From the NCBI GenBank assembly GCA_022561095.1, contig JADFRV010000125.1, positions 1-6,585 on the forward strand: 6,585 nt of DNA, in the 5' to 3' direction. This stretch comes from Chloroflexota bacterium (GTDB lineage: Bacteria > Chloroflexota > Dehalococcoidia > SM23-28-2 > RBG-16-64-32). The stretch's first letter is position 1; each line of letters opens with the position of its first letter. Under the pieces are notes generated by a model. That model was given only the letters and a program-made list of their open reading frames with translations, was not told the origin of the DNA and ran no database searches. This document shows positions 1 through 5,955 of the stretch, piece by piece. A program made the position numbers and the translations under genes.

Positions 1-142
1 GTATGCCGCGCCGGCGGCGCGATCCGGCCGTGACCCAGGCCGATGATCCATTTGTAGTCTCCCTCTAGGCCAATCTGGTGGCGACCCTGGCCAGGCCAGG
101 GAGGGCTGTTTGTGAGGCAACACCCATATCTGTATGGTAGGA
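1..142. other. Left-edge intergenic region, possible end of a plus-strand gene
   Basis: No complete gene is visible here. Plus-strand frame 3 is open from the window edge to a TAG at 66-68, and its last residues read DPAVTQADDPFVVSL. This could be the C-terminal tail of a gene lying mostly outside the window and converging on the zinc-ribbon gene, but about 20 codons cannot establish that. A GC-rich inverted repeat (arms 7-12 and 16-21) lies inside that stretch and may be chance in GC-rich DNA. A stronger hairpin at 85-101 is listed separately. Confidence 0.2.
85..101. terminator. Perfect 17-bp palindrome, possible bidirectional terminator hairpin
   Basis: CCCTGGCC, one A, then GGCCAGGG form a perfect inverted repeat that can fold as a 7-bp stem with a 3-nt loop. 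It lies 41 bp beyond the stop codon of the minus-strand zinc-ribbon gene and 16 bp beyond the TAG of a possible plus-strand gene end. That position suits a convergent terminator. Neither side has a real T-tract: the plus side continues AGGGCTGTTT and the minus side GTCGCC. A classical intrinsic terminator is therefore not proven. Confidence 0.35.
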
Positions 143-772
143 CTATTCTACGCTATCTGCGCTTCCCCCGCCGCTCAGATGCGAATTTAGGCGCTGGCCG
201 CAGTCGAGGCAGTAATTGGCCAGGCCGGGTAGCTGCGTTCCGCAGCGGGGGCAGACGCGGGTACTCCTATGTGGCTCCACACCGATATCCTCGACGAGAA
301 GCCCCGGAAGCCCGAAACGTTGAGCGGAAAAGGCGACGAGGCTGGCCAGCGCCAGGATGGCGCCGGCGGCGATGGCGATGTAGATGCCCTCGCCCGTATC
401 CACGGCGAGGTTCAAGTTGACGTCGAGCTGTTGCAGGGCATCGCCCACGGCACGCTCGGAGTCGACCAGATTGACGATGGCGATGGCGAACATTAGCGCG
501 CCCACGAAGACGTTGAACAGGGTAACTAGGCGGAAGGCGGCGGCTCTGCGTTCGAACCAGAGGTAGGCGGCGAATCCGGCGGCCAGAAGGCCGAGAAGAA
601 GGGTGCTGACGCCGTCCCCATCGTATCCGTAGCGGGTGATGGTACCGACGGAGCCACGAATGCCAAGAAGGCTTATCTCAACACCAATTGAGACCCAGGG
701 TAGGAAGGTGGCCAGCAGGGCCAGCGAACCTGCCACGGCAACTGCGATCGCGTACATCAGCCTAATGAGCAT
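143..772 (-). CDS. Four-helix membrane protein with C-terminal zinc ribbon
   Basis: This is a 209-aa protein of unknown function. Four hydrophobic segments lie at about residues 5-27, 55-73, 79-103 and 128-149. The loop after helix 1 begins with a PW motif and contains a Gly-rich GYDGDG stretch, an arrangement often seen in uncharacterised small membrane proteins of GC-rich bacteria. After a linker, residues 174-191 form a zinc ribbon of the CPRC...CLDC type (Cys174, 177, 188, 191). With both ends predicted inside, the ribbon should be cytoplasmic. The ATG at 772 is supported by GAGG five bases upstream. It starts 12 bp after the ABC ATPase stop and is the last gene of the ABC unit, so it is probably co-transcribed and may be an accessory or regulatory subunit of that transporter. 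The zinc ribbon is clear; the functional link is inferred from position only. Confidence 0.85.
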   Translation of the reverse strand: MLIRLMYAIAVAVAGSLALLATFLPWVSIGVEISLLGIRGSVGTITRYGYDGDGVSTLLLGLLAAGFAAYLWFERRAAAFRLVTLFNVFVGALMFAIAIVNLVDSERAVGDALQQLDVNLNLAVDTGEGIYIAIAAGAILALASLVAFSAQRFGLPGLLVEDIGVEPHRSTRVCPRCGTQLPGLANYCLDCGQRLNSHLSGGGSADSVE

Positions 773-784
773 AATAGCCTCGCA

Positions 785-1621
785 CTACCCTTTATTGGCC
801 TCGACGTACCTTCTGGGGGCTGCCTCGAACAGCTTGAGGCACTGCTCTGCGCAGAAGTAGTAGGACATACCATTGAAGCTCACCGTGGGCGCTCCCTCCA
901 CCTCCACCATCTGCCCGCAGACAGCGTCGCGGGCCGTTATAACGTCCGCCCGGAAACGGCCGTCCTCCAACCAGAGCACCCGATGCGTAACCTCGCGGAT
1001 GCGGTGGTCGTGGCTGACGATGACCACTGACTGTCCCAAATCCAGGGCGATCTGGCGCAGCAGCTGCATCACCTCCTGCCCGCGGGCGGAGTCAAGGTTG
1101 GCCGTAGGTTCATCCGCGAGGATAAGATCGGGATTGTTAGCCAGAGCCCGTGCGATCGCCACCCGCTGCTTCTCGCCCCCGCTGAGATTCTTGGGCAGTG
1201 ACTTCAAGCGGCGGCTTAGCCCCAGCATGTTCAGCAGCTCTCGCGCCCGGTTGGTGGCGCTGCGCGGGGTGATGTCAGTCATAACCAGCCGCACGTTCTC
1301 CAGGGCTGTCAGGGACTCCAGGAGGTTGAAGCTCTGGAATATGAATCCCACCTTCTCCCGCCGGACGGCTGGCAGGTCCTTTTCTTTCAGCCCTGTAATG
1401 TCCGTGCCGGCTATCTCGATGGTGCCGGAGGTAGGCCGCAGCAGGGCGCCTGCGATAGTGAGGAAGGTCGTCTTCCCAGCGCCCGACGGCCCCATGACCA
1501 TAACCACCTCACCGGCCTGCGCGCTAAAGTCGACGCTGTCCAGGGCGGTCACGGCGGCGTCTCCTACGCCGTAGACCTTGGTCACATTTTGCAGCCGGAG
1601 AGTTACCCTGCTATCTGGCAC
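785..1621 (-). CDS. ABC transporter ATPase (MacB/LolD type) fused to a YHS domain
   Basis: This 278-aa cytoplasmic ATPase should energise the permease encoded just upstream. Residues 1-225 form a full ABC domain: Walker A GPSGAGKTT (44-52), Q-loop Gln96, signature LSGGEKQR (146-153), Walker B LILADEP (166-172), D-loop NLDS (175-178) and switch His204. The sequence style is that of MacB/LolD/DevA exporters, which are usually about 220-250 aa. The extra C-terminal part (about 230-275) matches the YHS pattern: AVCGQMV with Cys235, then FNGMSYYFCAEQC with Cys257 and Cys261, then FEAAPRRY. YHS domains are associated with heavy-metal proteins, so metal sensing or binding is inferred. I chose GTG 1621 because AAGGGG lies just upstream and overlaps the permease TAG stop, giving a 4-bp gap and likely translational coupling. 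A TTG at 1645 would extend the protein by 8 residues but would overlap the permease and has no such site. Confidence 0.93.
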   Translation of the reverse strand: MPDSRVTLRLQNVTKVYGVGDAAVTALDSVDFSAQAGEVVMVMGPSGAGKTTFLTIAGALLRPTSGTIEIAGTDITGLKEKDLPAVRREKVGFIFQSFNLLESLTALENVRLVMTDITPRSATNRARELLNMLGLSRRLKSLPKNLSGGEKQRVAIARALANNPDLILADEPTANLDSARGQEVMQLLRQIALDLGQSVVIVSHDHRIREVTHRVLWLEDGRFRADVITARDAVCGQMVEVEGAPTVSFNGMSYYFCAEQCLKLFEAAPRRYVEANKG

Positions 1622-1625
1622 TGCC

Positions 1626-2738
1626 CTACCCCTTGAATACAGCAACGGGATCTATGGCAGCCAGACGGCGTACGGGAACGTAGGCGGCAAGCAATACCAT
1701 GAGCAGAGTAACGCCAGCCACCCCAAGCACATCCTGCCAGCGGACCAAGACGACGAACTGGGGCACCAGGTCTTGCGCGAACGGTCCCGCCAAGAGAGTC
1801 AGCCCAACGCCTAGCAGGAATCCCAGGACCCCCGTGACCAAGCTCTGCTCGAACACCACCCGGTACAGGTAGCGATTGGTGAAACCCACCGCTTTGAGAA
1901 TCCCGTACTCTCGCGCCTTCTCCACCGTAGCCGTGTAAATCGTCAGCCCGGACACCGCCAGGCCGACTATGAAAGCCAGAACGAGAATCACTGTCAGGAT
2001 GGGGATTACGTCGCCCAGAATGCGCTCCCGGGTAGCGGCCGCGAAGTCATCGCTGGTGATAGCCAGTACCCCCGGTTGCAGCGCCTCAATAACGGGCGCC
2101 AATTGGTCCCGCCGCTCGGGGTCTTTCAGTTGGAGGAGGAAGAAGGTCACGAACCCTTCCTGCTGCAGCATCGTCTGGGCCTGATCCAGGGTGACGAAGA
2201 TCGCTTGCATTGCGACGAAGTCGCCGCCAGAGGATTTGCCCACGACCTTCAAGTCGAAGTCGCCGCCGCTTATGGTATCGCCTATCTCCACCCCGTAGCG
2301 GCGGCTCAACGCCTCATCCACGATGACCTCACCCGGCCCCGGAACGCCCTTCCCTTCCTCAATTCGCAGCGGCCCGCCTATCCCCGATTCAGGGTCGTAG
2401 CCCACCAGCTGCACGTCCATCTTCTTGCCGTCCTTGGTAACGGCCATGGGGCGCACTATCAGCGGGCTGAATCGCTCAACGGCATCGATCGTGGATAGCC
2501 CCCGGGAGCCCTCCTCCAGCGGCAAGATGGATGCCGCGCTCAGGAAGTCTGTGGTGCCGTCACGTGCGATCCAGATATCGGCCTGCACTTCCTCCACGAA
2601 GCCACCCACCTTCTCGTTCCAGCCGCGAAAGAGCGAGAGCAGCAGGCTGATCAGGAATACCGATAGGGCTACGCCGCCGACCGAGATCACCAGTCGAGTG
2701 CGCTCCGAGAACAGGTTCTTGCGGGCTACTAGAAGCAT
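1626..2738 (-). CDS. ABC transporter permease, MacB/FtsX type
   Basis: This 370-aa inner-membrane permease belongs to the type VII (MacB/LolE/FtsX) ABC superfamily. One N-terminal helix (about 16-37) is followed by a large extracytoplasmic domain (about 40-240, MacB-PCD type). Three C-terminal helices lie at about 243-268, 296-320 and 336-356. The cytoplasmic loop TVEKAREYGILKAVGF (271-286) is the conserved coupling region that contacts the ATPase, and the ending RRLAAIDPVAVFKG is typical of the family. Members couple cytoplasmic ATP hydrolysis to extrusion or mechanical work on lipids, peptides or lipoproteins; the substrate here is unknown. No membrane-fusion protein or outer-membrane channel is nearby. 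It is the first gene of the unit, and its TAG forms part of the ribosome site of the ATPase. The ATG at 2738 has no convincing Shine-Dalgarno sequence, so the start is slightly uncertain. Confidence 0.93.
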   Translation of the reverse strand: MLLVARKNLFSERTRLVISVGGVALSVFLISLLLSLFRGWNEKVGGFVEEVQADIWIARDGTTDFLSAASILPLEEGSRGLSTIDAVERFSPLIVRPMAVTKDGKKMDVQLVGYDPESGIGGPLRIEEGKGVPGPGEVIVDEALSRRYGVEIGDTISGGDFDLKVVGKSSGGDFVAMQAIFVTLDQAQTMLQQEGFVTFFLLQLKDPERRDQLAPVIEALQPGVLAITSDDFAAATRERILGDVIPILTVILVLAFIVGLAVSGLTIYTATVEKAREYGILKAVGFTNRYLYRVVFEQSLVTGVLGFLLGVGLTLLAGPFAQDLVPQFVVLVRWQDVLGVAGVTLLMVLLAAYVPVRRLAAIDPVAVFKG

Positions 2739-2782
2739 GGCGCGTGCCCGCCGGATACGATTACAAATTTCATAGCATAAAC

Positions 2783-2798
2783 AGTGATCCCTATCACA
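2783..2798. promoter_or_regulatory. CRP/FNR-family-like operator palindrome
   Basis: The sequence AGTGA-N6-TCACA matches the CRP consensus TGTGA-N6-TCACA at 9 of 10 defined positions. Its inner core GTGAT-N4-ATCAC is a perfect inverted repeat, a form shared with FNR-type sites. It sits in the divergent spacer, centred about 52 bp upstream of the permease start and about 68 bp upstream of the small plus-strand ORF. A minus-strand TATGCT at 2774-2779 could be a -10 element, which would place the palindrome over the -35 region. A TAATCG at 2758-2763 would instead put the palindrome near -40, like a class II activator site. Neither promoter is strong, so the direction of regulation cannot be read from sequence. 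Confidence 0.5.
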
Positions 2799-2858
2799 GC
2801 GCCCGCGCCCCGCAGGCCGTATTCTGGCAACGAGTATAGCAGCGATGAATAGGTTACC

Positions 2859-2954
2859 ATGGCGTCACGAATTGTCATCCTGACGGTAGGGTTACTCATA
2901 GCGCTCACGCTTCTGGCTGCAGCCTTGGTGGCCGTGGCAACCGTGCCGCGCTAA
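2859..2954 (+). CDS. Candidate small single-helix membrane peptide (31 aa)
   Basis: A short ORF begins at ATG 2859 and ends at TAA 2952-2954. After MASR it is almost entirely hydrophobic (about residues 5-27, rich in Leu, Val, Ala and Ile) and ends VPR, which is a classic single transmembrane helix flanked by Arg. It occupies most of an otherwise empty 254-bp gap and is divergent from the ABC unit. The ribosome site is weak (AGG five bases before ATG), and a possible -10 (TATAGC, 2835-2840) has no clear -35. The composition is protein-like, but an ORF this short could arise by chance. I do not recognise a family. Confidence 0.4.
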   Translation: MASRIVILTVGLLIALTLLAAALVAVATVPR

Positions 2955-2992
2955 GACCTAGCTGCGCCCCGCGAGTCTGGCCTCCGCGCGCC

Positions 2993-3280
2993 TTAGGAGC
3001 GGATGCGCTGGGCGATCTCGCGTTCGTACTCCGGGAAGTAGCGCGCGATCACCGTTATGTCGAACTCGCCCAGGATCGACTCCTTGGGCTCCCGCTCCAG
3101 CAGAAACTCGAACGATTTCCGCACGAGCTCATCCGGGCCGCACGCCTCGCCGGCCAGCCGCTCATAATCGCCGCTGGTTAGCGTGACGCGGTGGCTGGTC
3201 TGGGAGCCGCCTTCGGACACGGTTACCTGGAACGTCCAGGGCTCGCCTTCGGACGTGGTCCGCACCTCGATCTCCGCCAT
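2993..3280 (-). CDS. Conserved-looking 95-aa protein of unknown function
   Basis: This small soluble protein has no signal peptide, helix anchor or recognised catalytic motif. The N-terminal half (about 1-37) alternates like beta strands (IEVRT, WTFQVTVSEGG, HRVTLTSGDYERL). The C-terminal half is helical, with PDELVRKSFEFLLEREPKESIL (49-70) and ARYFPEYEREI (79-89). From memory it resembles short uncharacterised bacterial proteins sharing the REPKESIL and YFPEYE motifs, but I cannot name a family. I chose the internal ATG at 3280 because AAGGAG lies four bases upstream. The reading frame extends to 3376, but that part overlaps the upstream gene and has low-complexity Gly/Ala/Arg composition. 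It starts 8 bp after the oxidoreductase stop, whose TAA abuts the ribosome site, so the two are very likely co-translated. Confidence 0.8.
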   Translation of the reverse strand: MAEIEVRTTSEGEPWTFQVTVSEGGSQTSHRVTLTSGDYERLAGEACGPDELVRKSFEFLLEREPKESILGEFDITVIARYFPEYEREIAQRIRS

Positions 3281-3288
3281 CAAGCTCC

Positions 3289-4131
3289 TTAGGCGAAGCT
3301 CTTCGCCAGCTCCGCGTGTCTCTCGAGGATGGGAAGCGCCTCCTCCGCCGGCGCGGGCGGGAGCCAGAAGACGCATCGCTCCACGCCGGACTCGGCGTAG
3401 TGGCGAATGACCTCGGGCCGGGGAGGCGCGCCGAAGACGGTGACGGGGATGGGCCCCCGGCCAGCCTGATCCGCCAGCCGGTTCAGCTCGGCTATCCGCT
3501 CGGACAAGGGCGTCTCGTCACGTCCGGCGATGGGCATCCAGGCGTCGCCGTACTCCACCACCCGCTGGAACGTGTGGGGCCCGCTGCCGCCCACCAGGAT
3601 AGGCGGGTGAGGCTTCTGGACCGGCTTGGGCCACGACCAGATGGGGTCGAAGTTGACGAACCGGCCGTGGAACTCGGCCTCGTCCTCGGCCCAGATCGCC
3701 TTCATCGCCAGGACGCGCTCGCGGAGGAGCTTCCAGCGCCGGGCCGGGTCCGTACCGTGGTTCTCCATCTCCTCCAGGTTCCAGCCGCCGCCGATACCGA
3801 ACAGGAACCGCCCGCCGGAGATGAAGTCCAGGCTGGCCACCTCCTGGGCCAGCGTTATCGGGTCACGCTCCACCACAAGGCAGATGCCGGTGCCGATGAG
3901 GAGCCGCTCCGTGGCGGTGGCGGCGGCGCTCAGCGCGACGAAGGGGTCCAGGGTGTGGGAGTACTCACGCGGCAGATCAGCGCCGCCGGGCCAGGGGGTG
4001 CGCCGGCTGGCAGGAATGTGTGTATGCTCAGGGAAGAAGAGCGACTCGAAGCCGCGCTCCTCTACCGCCCCCGCCAGATCCGCCGGGCCGATCGCGTAGT
4101 CGGTTGGGAACATGGTGACACCGAACTTCAT
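3289..4131 (-). CDS. LLM-class oxidoreductase, probably F420-dependent (Rv2161c-like)
   Basis: This 280-aa cytoplasmic enzyme belongs to the bacterial luciferase-like (TIM-barrel) superfamily and looks most like the F420-dependent Rv2161c-type subgroup. Visible family features are MKFGVTMFPTDY at the N terminus, FPEHTHIPASRRTPWPGG (33-50), LLIGTGICLV (77-86), RDPITLAQEVASLDFISGGRFLFGIGGGWN (89-118) and the PKPVQKPHPPILVGGSG strand-loop (168-184), which is typical of the cofactor phosphate region. Members move hydride between F420 or FMN and diverse organic substrates; the substrate here is unknown. I start at ATG 4131 because GAGG lies five bases upstream; a GTG at 4137 would sit on top of that site. 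It is the first gene of a pair with the 95-aa protein and divergent from the Tag-like gene. F420 rather than FMN use is inferred from subgroup resemblance. Confidence 0.92.
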   Translation of the reverse strand: MKFGVTMFPTDYAIGPADLAGAVEERGFESLFFPEHTHIPASRRTPWPGGADLPREYSHTLDPFVALSAAATATERLLIGTGICLVVERDPITLAQEVASLDFISGGRFLFGIGGGWNLEEMENHGTDPARRWKLLRERVLAMKAIWAEDEAEFHGRFVNFDPIWSWPKPVQKPHPPILVGGSGPHTFQRVVEYGDAWMPIAGRDETPLSERIAELNRLADQAGRGPIPVTVFGAPPRPEVIRHYAESGVERCVFWLPPAPAEEALPILERHAELAKSFA

Positions 4132-4239
4132 ATTCACCTCGGATATGAGCTACGGGGGCAAAGCCGCTTCGACAACTCTACCATTTTGACGCAGCCTCAG
4201 CTAGGATATGCACGTCTCACACGATAGAAGGGGGAACAG
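4132..4239. promoter_or_regulatory. Divergent promoter region between oxidoreductase and Tag-like gene
   Basis: This spacer must carry both start regions. On the plus strand TTGACG (4186-4191) is a good -35 element, and TATGCA (4207-4212) is a possible -10 at a short 15-bp spacing. It is followed by the strong ribosome site AAGGGGG five bases before ATG 4240. On the minus strand TTGTCG (4170-4175) with TAGCTC (4147-4152) at 17 bp is a weak candidate. I see no clear operator palindrome. Confidence 0.35.
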
Positions 4240-4695
4240 ATGCCGGAGCAGCGGGCGCCAGAACGAATCGAGCCTCAATCACTCGGCGATTACCTGGAGG
4301 TGATGAGCAAGGCGGTCTTCCAGGCCGGCATGTCCTGGAAGGTGGTGGAGGCGAAGTGGCCGGGCATTCGGGATGCGTTCCGCGGCTTCGACGCGCAGGC
4401 CGTCGCTCACCTAACACCGGATGATCTGGATGCGCTCACCCGGGACGAACGGGTGATCCGCAATCGCCGGAAGCTGGAGGCGGTCGTCAGCAACGCCGGC
4501 CGGATTCTGGAACTCGAGGCCGAGCACGGCACGTTCCGCGACTACCTACGCTCGCATGGCAGCTTCGAGGCGACGGCGAGCGACCTGCGCAAGCAGTTCA
4601 AGTTCCTCGGCGAGATGGGCTCCTACTATTTCCTCTACGTAGTCGGCGAGGAGGTGCCGCCGCACGATGAGTGGAAGGCTTCGCGGCGCCGTTAG
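4240..4695 (+). CDS. Divergent 3-methyladenine DNA glycosylase I (Tag)-like protein
   Basis: This 151-aa protein is clearly related to Tag, the HhH-superfamily enzyme that excises 3-methyladenine from DNA. Residues 22-50 (MSKAVFQAGMSWKVVEAKW onward) match the E. coli stretch around QQAGLSW, and RNRRKLEAVVSNA (74-86) matches RHRGKIQAIIGNA. FKFLGEMGSYYF (120-131) matches the C-terminal FKFVGTTICYSF. It is shorter than E. coli Tag (187 aa) and lacks the N-terminal RCxW...HDxEWG segment. The position of catalytic Glu38 is Ala25, and there is no cysteine at all, so the zinc site (Cys4, His17, His175, Cys179 in E. coli) is not conserved. Other Tag-annotated proteins with a VFQAG...W form of this motif appear to belong to the same subgroup. 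DNA binding or base recognition is plausible, but glycosylase activity is uncertain. The start has an excellent ribosome site (AAGGGGG, 5-nt spacing). Confidence 0.85.
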   Translation: MPEQRAPERIEPQSLGDYLEVMSKAVFQAGMSWKVVEAKWPGIRDAFRGFDAQAVAHLTPDDLDALTRDERVIRNRRKLEAVVSNAGRILELEAEHGTFRDYLRSHGSFEATASDLRKQFKFLGEMGSYYFLYVVGEEVPPHDEWKASRRR

Positions 4696-4704
4696 GCGGC
4701 TCAC

Positions 4705-4722
4705 CGCTTCACGGGAGAAGCG
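4705..4722 (+). terminator. Weak hairpin after Tag-like gene
   Basis: CGCTTC (4705-4710) and GAAGCG (4717-4722) form a perfect 6-bp stem with a 6-nt loop, followed by ATTT. It begins 9 bp after the stop codon of the Tag-like gene. The short T-run makes it at best a weak intrinsic terminator, so partial read-through into the phosphotransferase gene is likely. Confidence 0.3.
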
Positions 4723-4767
4723 ATTTCAGCCAAACCAAGATACATCGCTAGTGAGAAGGAGGAGGCG

Positions 4768-5871
4768 ATGGCGAAACTGAAGATTCCCGCCGGTCCGGAC
4801 GAGCTCACGCCCGAATGGCTCACCCAGGCGCTGCGTCAGACGGGCACCATTACGGACGCGACCGTTAGGTCGTTCGAATCGAAGACCATTGGAGAGGGTG
4901 CCGGCTTCATGGGACAGCTCGCTCAGGTGGCCCTGCTCTATGAGGGCTCCGAAGCCGGTGCGCCGCGCTCGCTCATCGCCAAGTTCCCCTCCGACATACC
5001 CGAGAATCGCGACATCGGCAATCACTTCCGCTTCTACGAGCGCGAGACCCGCTTCTACCAGGAGATCGCCGACGAGGTGGAGCTCCGGACGCCACGCTGC
5101 TACTACAGCGCCATGGACGTCGAAGCCGACGAGTATGTCATGCTGCTGGAGGACCTGGCGCCGGCCCGCGTTGGTGATCAGCTCGCCGGCTGCTCCCCCG
5201 AGGAGGCGGAGCTGGCTATCCGGCATCTGGCGAAGTTCCACGCCACCTGGTGGGAGAGTCCACGGCTCGCAGAGATCGACTGGATGCCGTTCGTCAGCGA
5301 TCCGACGCAGGTGCAAGCAGTGGAGGACTCTTATCGGGACACGTGGGACTCGTTCCTGGGGCGGTTCGGCGACAAGTTGCCGGCGTCCATGGTGCGCATC
5401 GGCGAACGGCTCACAGATAACATTGCCAGCCTTATGGCCTATAACGCCGAACCACCGCGAACGATCATCCACGGGGACTACCGGCTGGACAACCTCTTCT
5501 TCGCAACCCCCGAGGGCGGAGACCCGCTGGCGGTCATCGACTGGCAGATCGCGTTCCGCGGGCGCGGCGTGTTCGACGTCGCGTACTTCATGAGCGGGGG
5601 CCTGCACCCCAAGGATCGAAAAGCCAAGGAGATGGAAATCCTGCGCTCTTACCACAACATCCTCACGGAGAACGGTGTCCGTGATTACAGCTTCGATCAG
5701 TGCCTGCACGACTATCGACTCTCAACCCTGTTTTGCCTCGTGTACCCGGTGATCGGGGGCGGCTCGGTCGACATGGGGAACGAACGAGGCGTCGCCCTTT
5801 GGGACTCGATCCTCCTACGGAACGTCGCCGCGATTCTCGACCTTGACGCCGGCGAACTGCTGGCAAAGTAA
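4768..5871 (+). CDS. Phosphotransferase of the aminoglycoside/ecdysteroid kinase-like family
   Basis: This 367-aa cytoplasmic protein has a kinase-like fold that transfers the ATP gamma-phosphate to a small-molecule hydroxyl. A Gly-rich loop (IGEGAGFMGQ, 41-50) is followed by the likely ATP-binding Lys72 in LIAKFPS and a Glu-rich helix FYERETRFY (89-97). The hinge is YVMLLEDLAP (123-132). LAKFHATWW (154-162) is characteristic of the EcKinase/CHK branch. The catalytic loop HGDYRLDN (235-242) has Asp237 and Asn242, VIDWQ supplies the metal-binding Asp258, and DVAYFM follows at 270-275. All core catalytic residues are present, so it should be active; the substrate is unknown (sterol-like alcohols and choline-like compounds are known in relatives). 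The ATG has a strong ribosome site (AAGGAGGAGG). It lies 72 bp after the Tag-like gene on the same strand, so partial co-transcription is possible. Confidence 0.92.
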   Translation: MAKLKIPAGPDELTPEWLTQALRQTGTITDATVRSFESKTIGEGAGFMGQLAQVALLYEGSEAGAPRSLIAKFPSDIPENRDIGNHFRFYERETRFYQEIADEVELRTPRCYYSAMDVEADEYVMLLEDLAPARVGDQLAGCSPEEAELAIRHLAKFHATWWESPRLAEIDWMPFVSDPTQVQAVEDSYRDTWDSFLGRFGDKLPASMVRIGERLTDNIASLMAYNAEPPRTIIHGDYRLDNLFFATPEGGDPLAVIDWQIAFRGRGVFDVAYFMSGGLHPKDRKAKEMEILRSYHNILTENGVRDYSFDQCLHDYRLSTLFCLVYPVIGGGSVDMGNERGVALWDSILLRNVAAILDLDAGELLAK

Positions 5872-5955
5872 CCTTGCCCAAAAAACTAGCCTCGTCCGCG
5901 CTGGGAGAGCTAAGAGCCGCCCTTCTTCCCAGATCCTCGATCGATCCGGCCGGAG
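5872..5955. other. Convergent intergenic spacer
   Basis: This is the gap between the stop codons of the phosphotransferase and the MFS transporter. It contains a 6-bp inverted repeat (CTGGGA 5901-5906, TCCCAG 5927-5932) with a 20-nt loop and no following T-run. The overlapping palindromic bits CGATCG and CCGGCCGG are also present. No gene or convincing terminator is visible. Confidence 0.4.

Noticed and set aside
1..68. Short minus-strand reading with residues like DYKWIIGLGHGRI near the left edge
   Set aside because: The frame is open but has no ATG start nearby, and the piece is too short to assign. I cannot separate it from chance.
873..1574. 233-codon plus-strand open frame across the ABC ATPase
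   Set aside because: It is antisense to the Walker A, signature and Walker B coding region. It is rich in Ser, Arg and Thr, as expected of a shadow frame.
3281..3376. N-terminal extension of the 95-aa protein to an upstream start
   Set aside because: It would overlap the oxidoreductase by about 90 bp. The added residues are low-complexity Gly/Ala/Arg, while AAGGAG directly precedes ATG 3280.
3316..4227. 303-codon plus-strand open frame opposite the LLM oxidoreductase
   Set aside because: It is longer than the real gene, but it is low-complexity (Arg, Gly, Asp and Leu rich) and has no family motif. The minus strand encodes an unmistakable LLM enzyme with a good ribosome site.
4726..5709. 327-codon minus-strand open frame opposite the phosphotransferase
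   Set aside because: It is antisense to a gene with intact kinase motifs. Its composition is that of a GC-rich shadow frame, rich in Val, Arg, Gly and His, with no recognisable motif.
5901..5932. Inverted repeat CTGGGA...TCCCAG as terminator between convergent genes
   Set aside because: It has only a 6-bp stem, a 20-nt loop and no T-run on either side.
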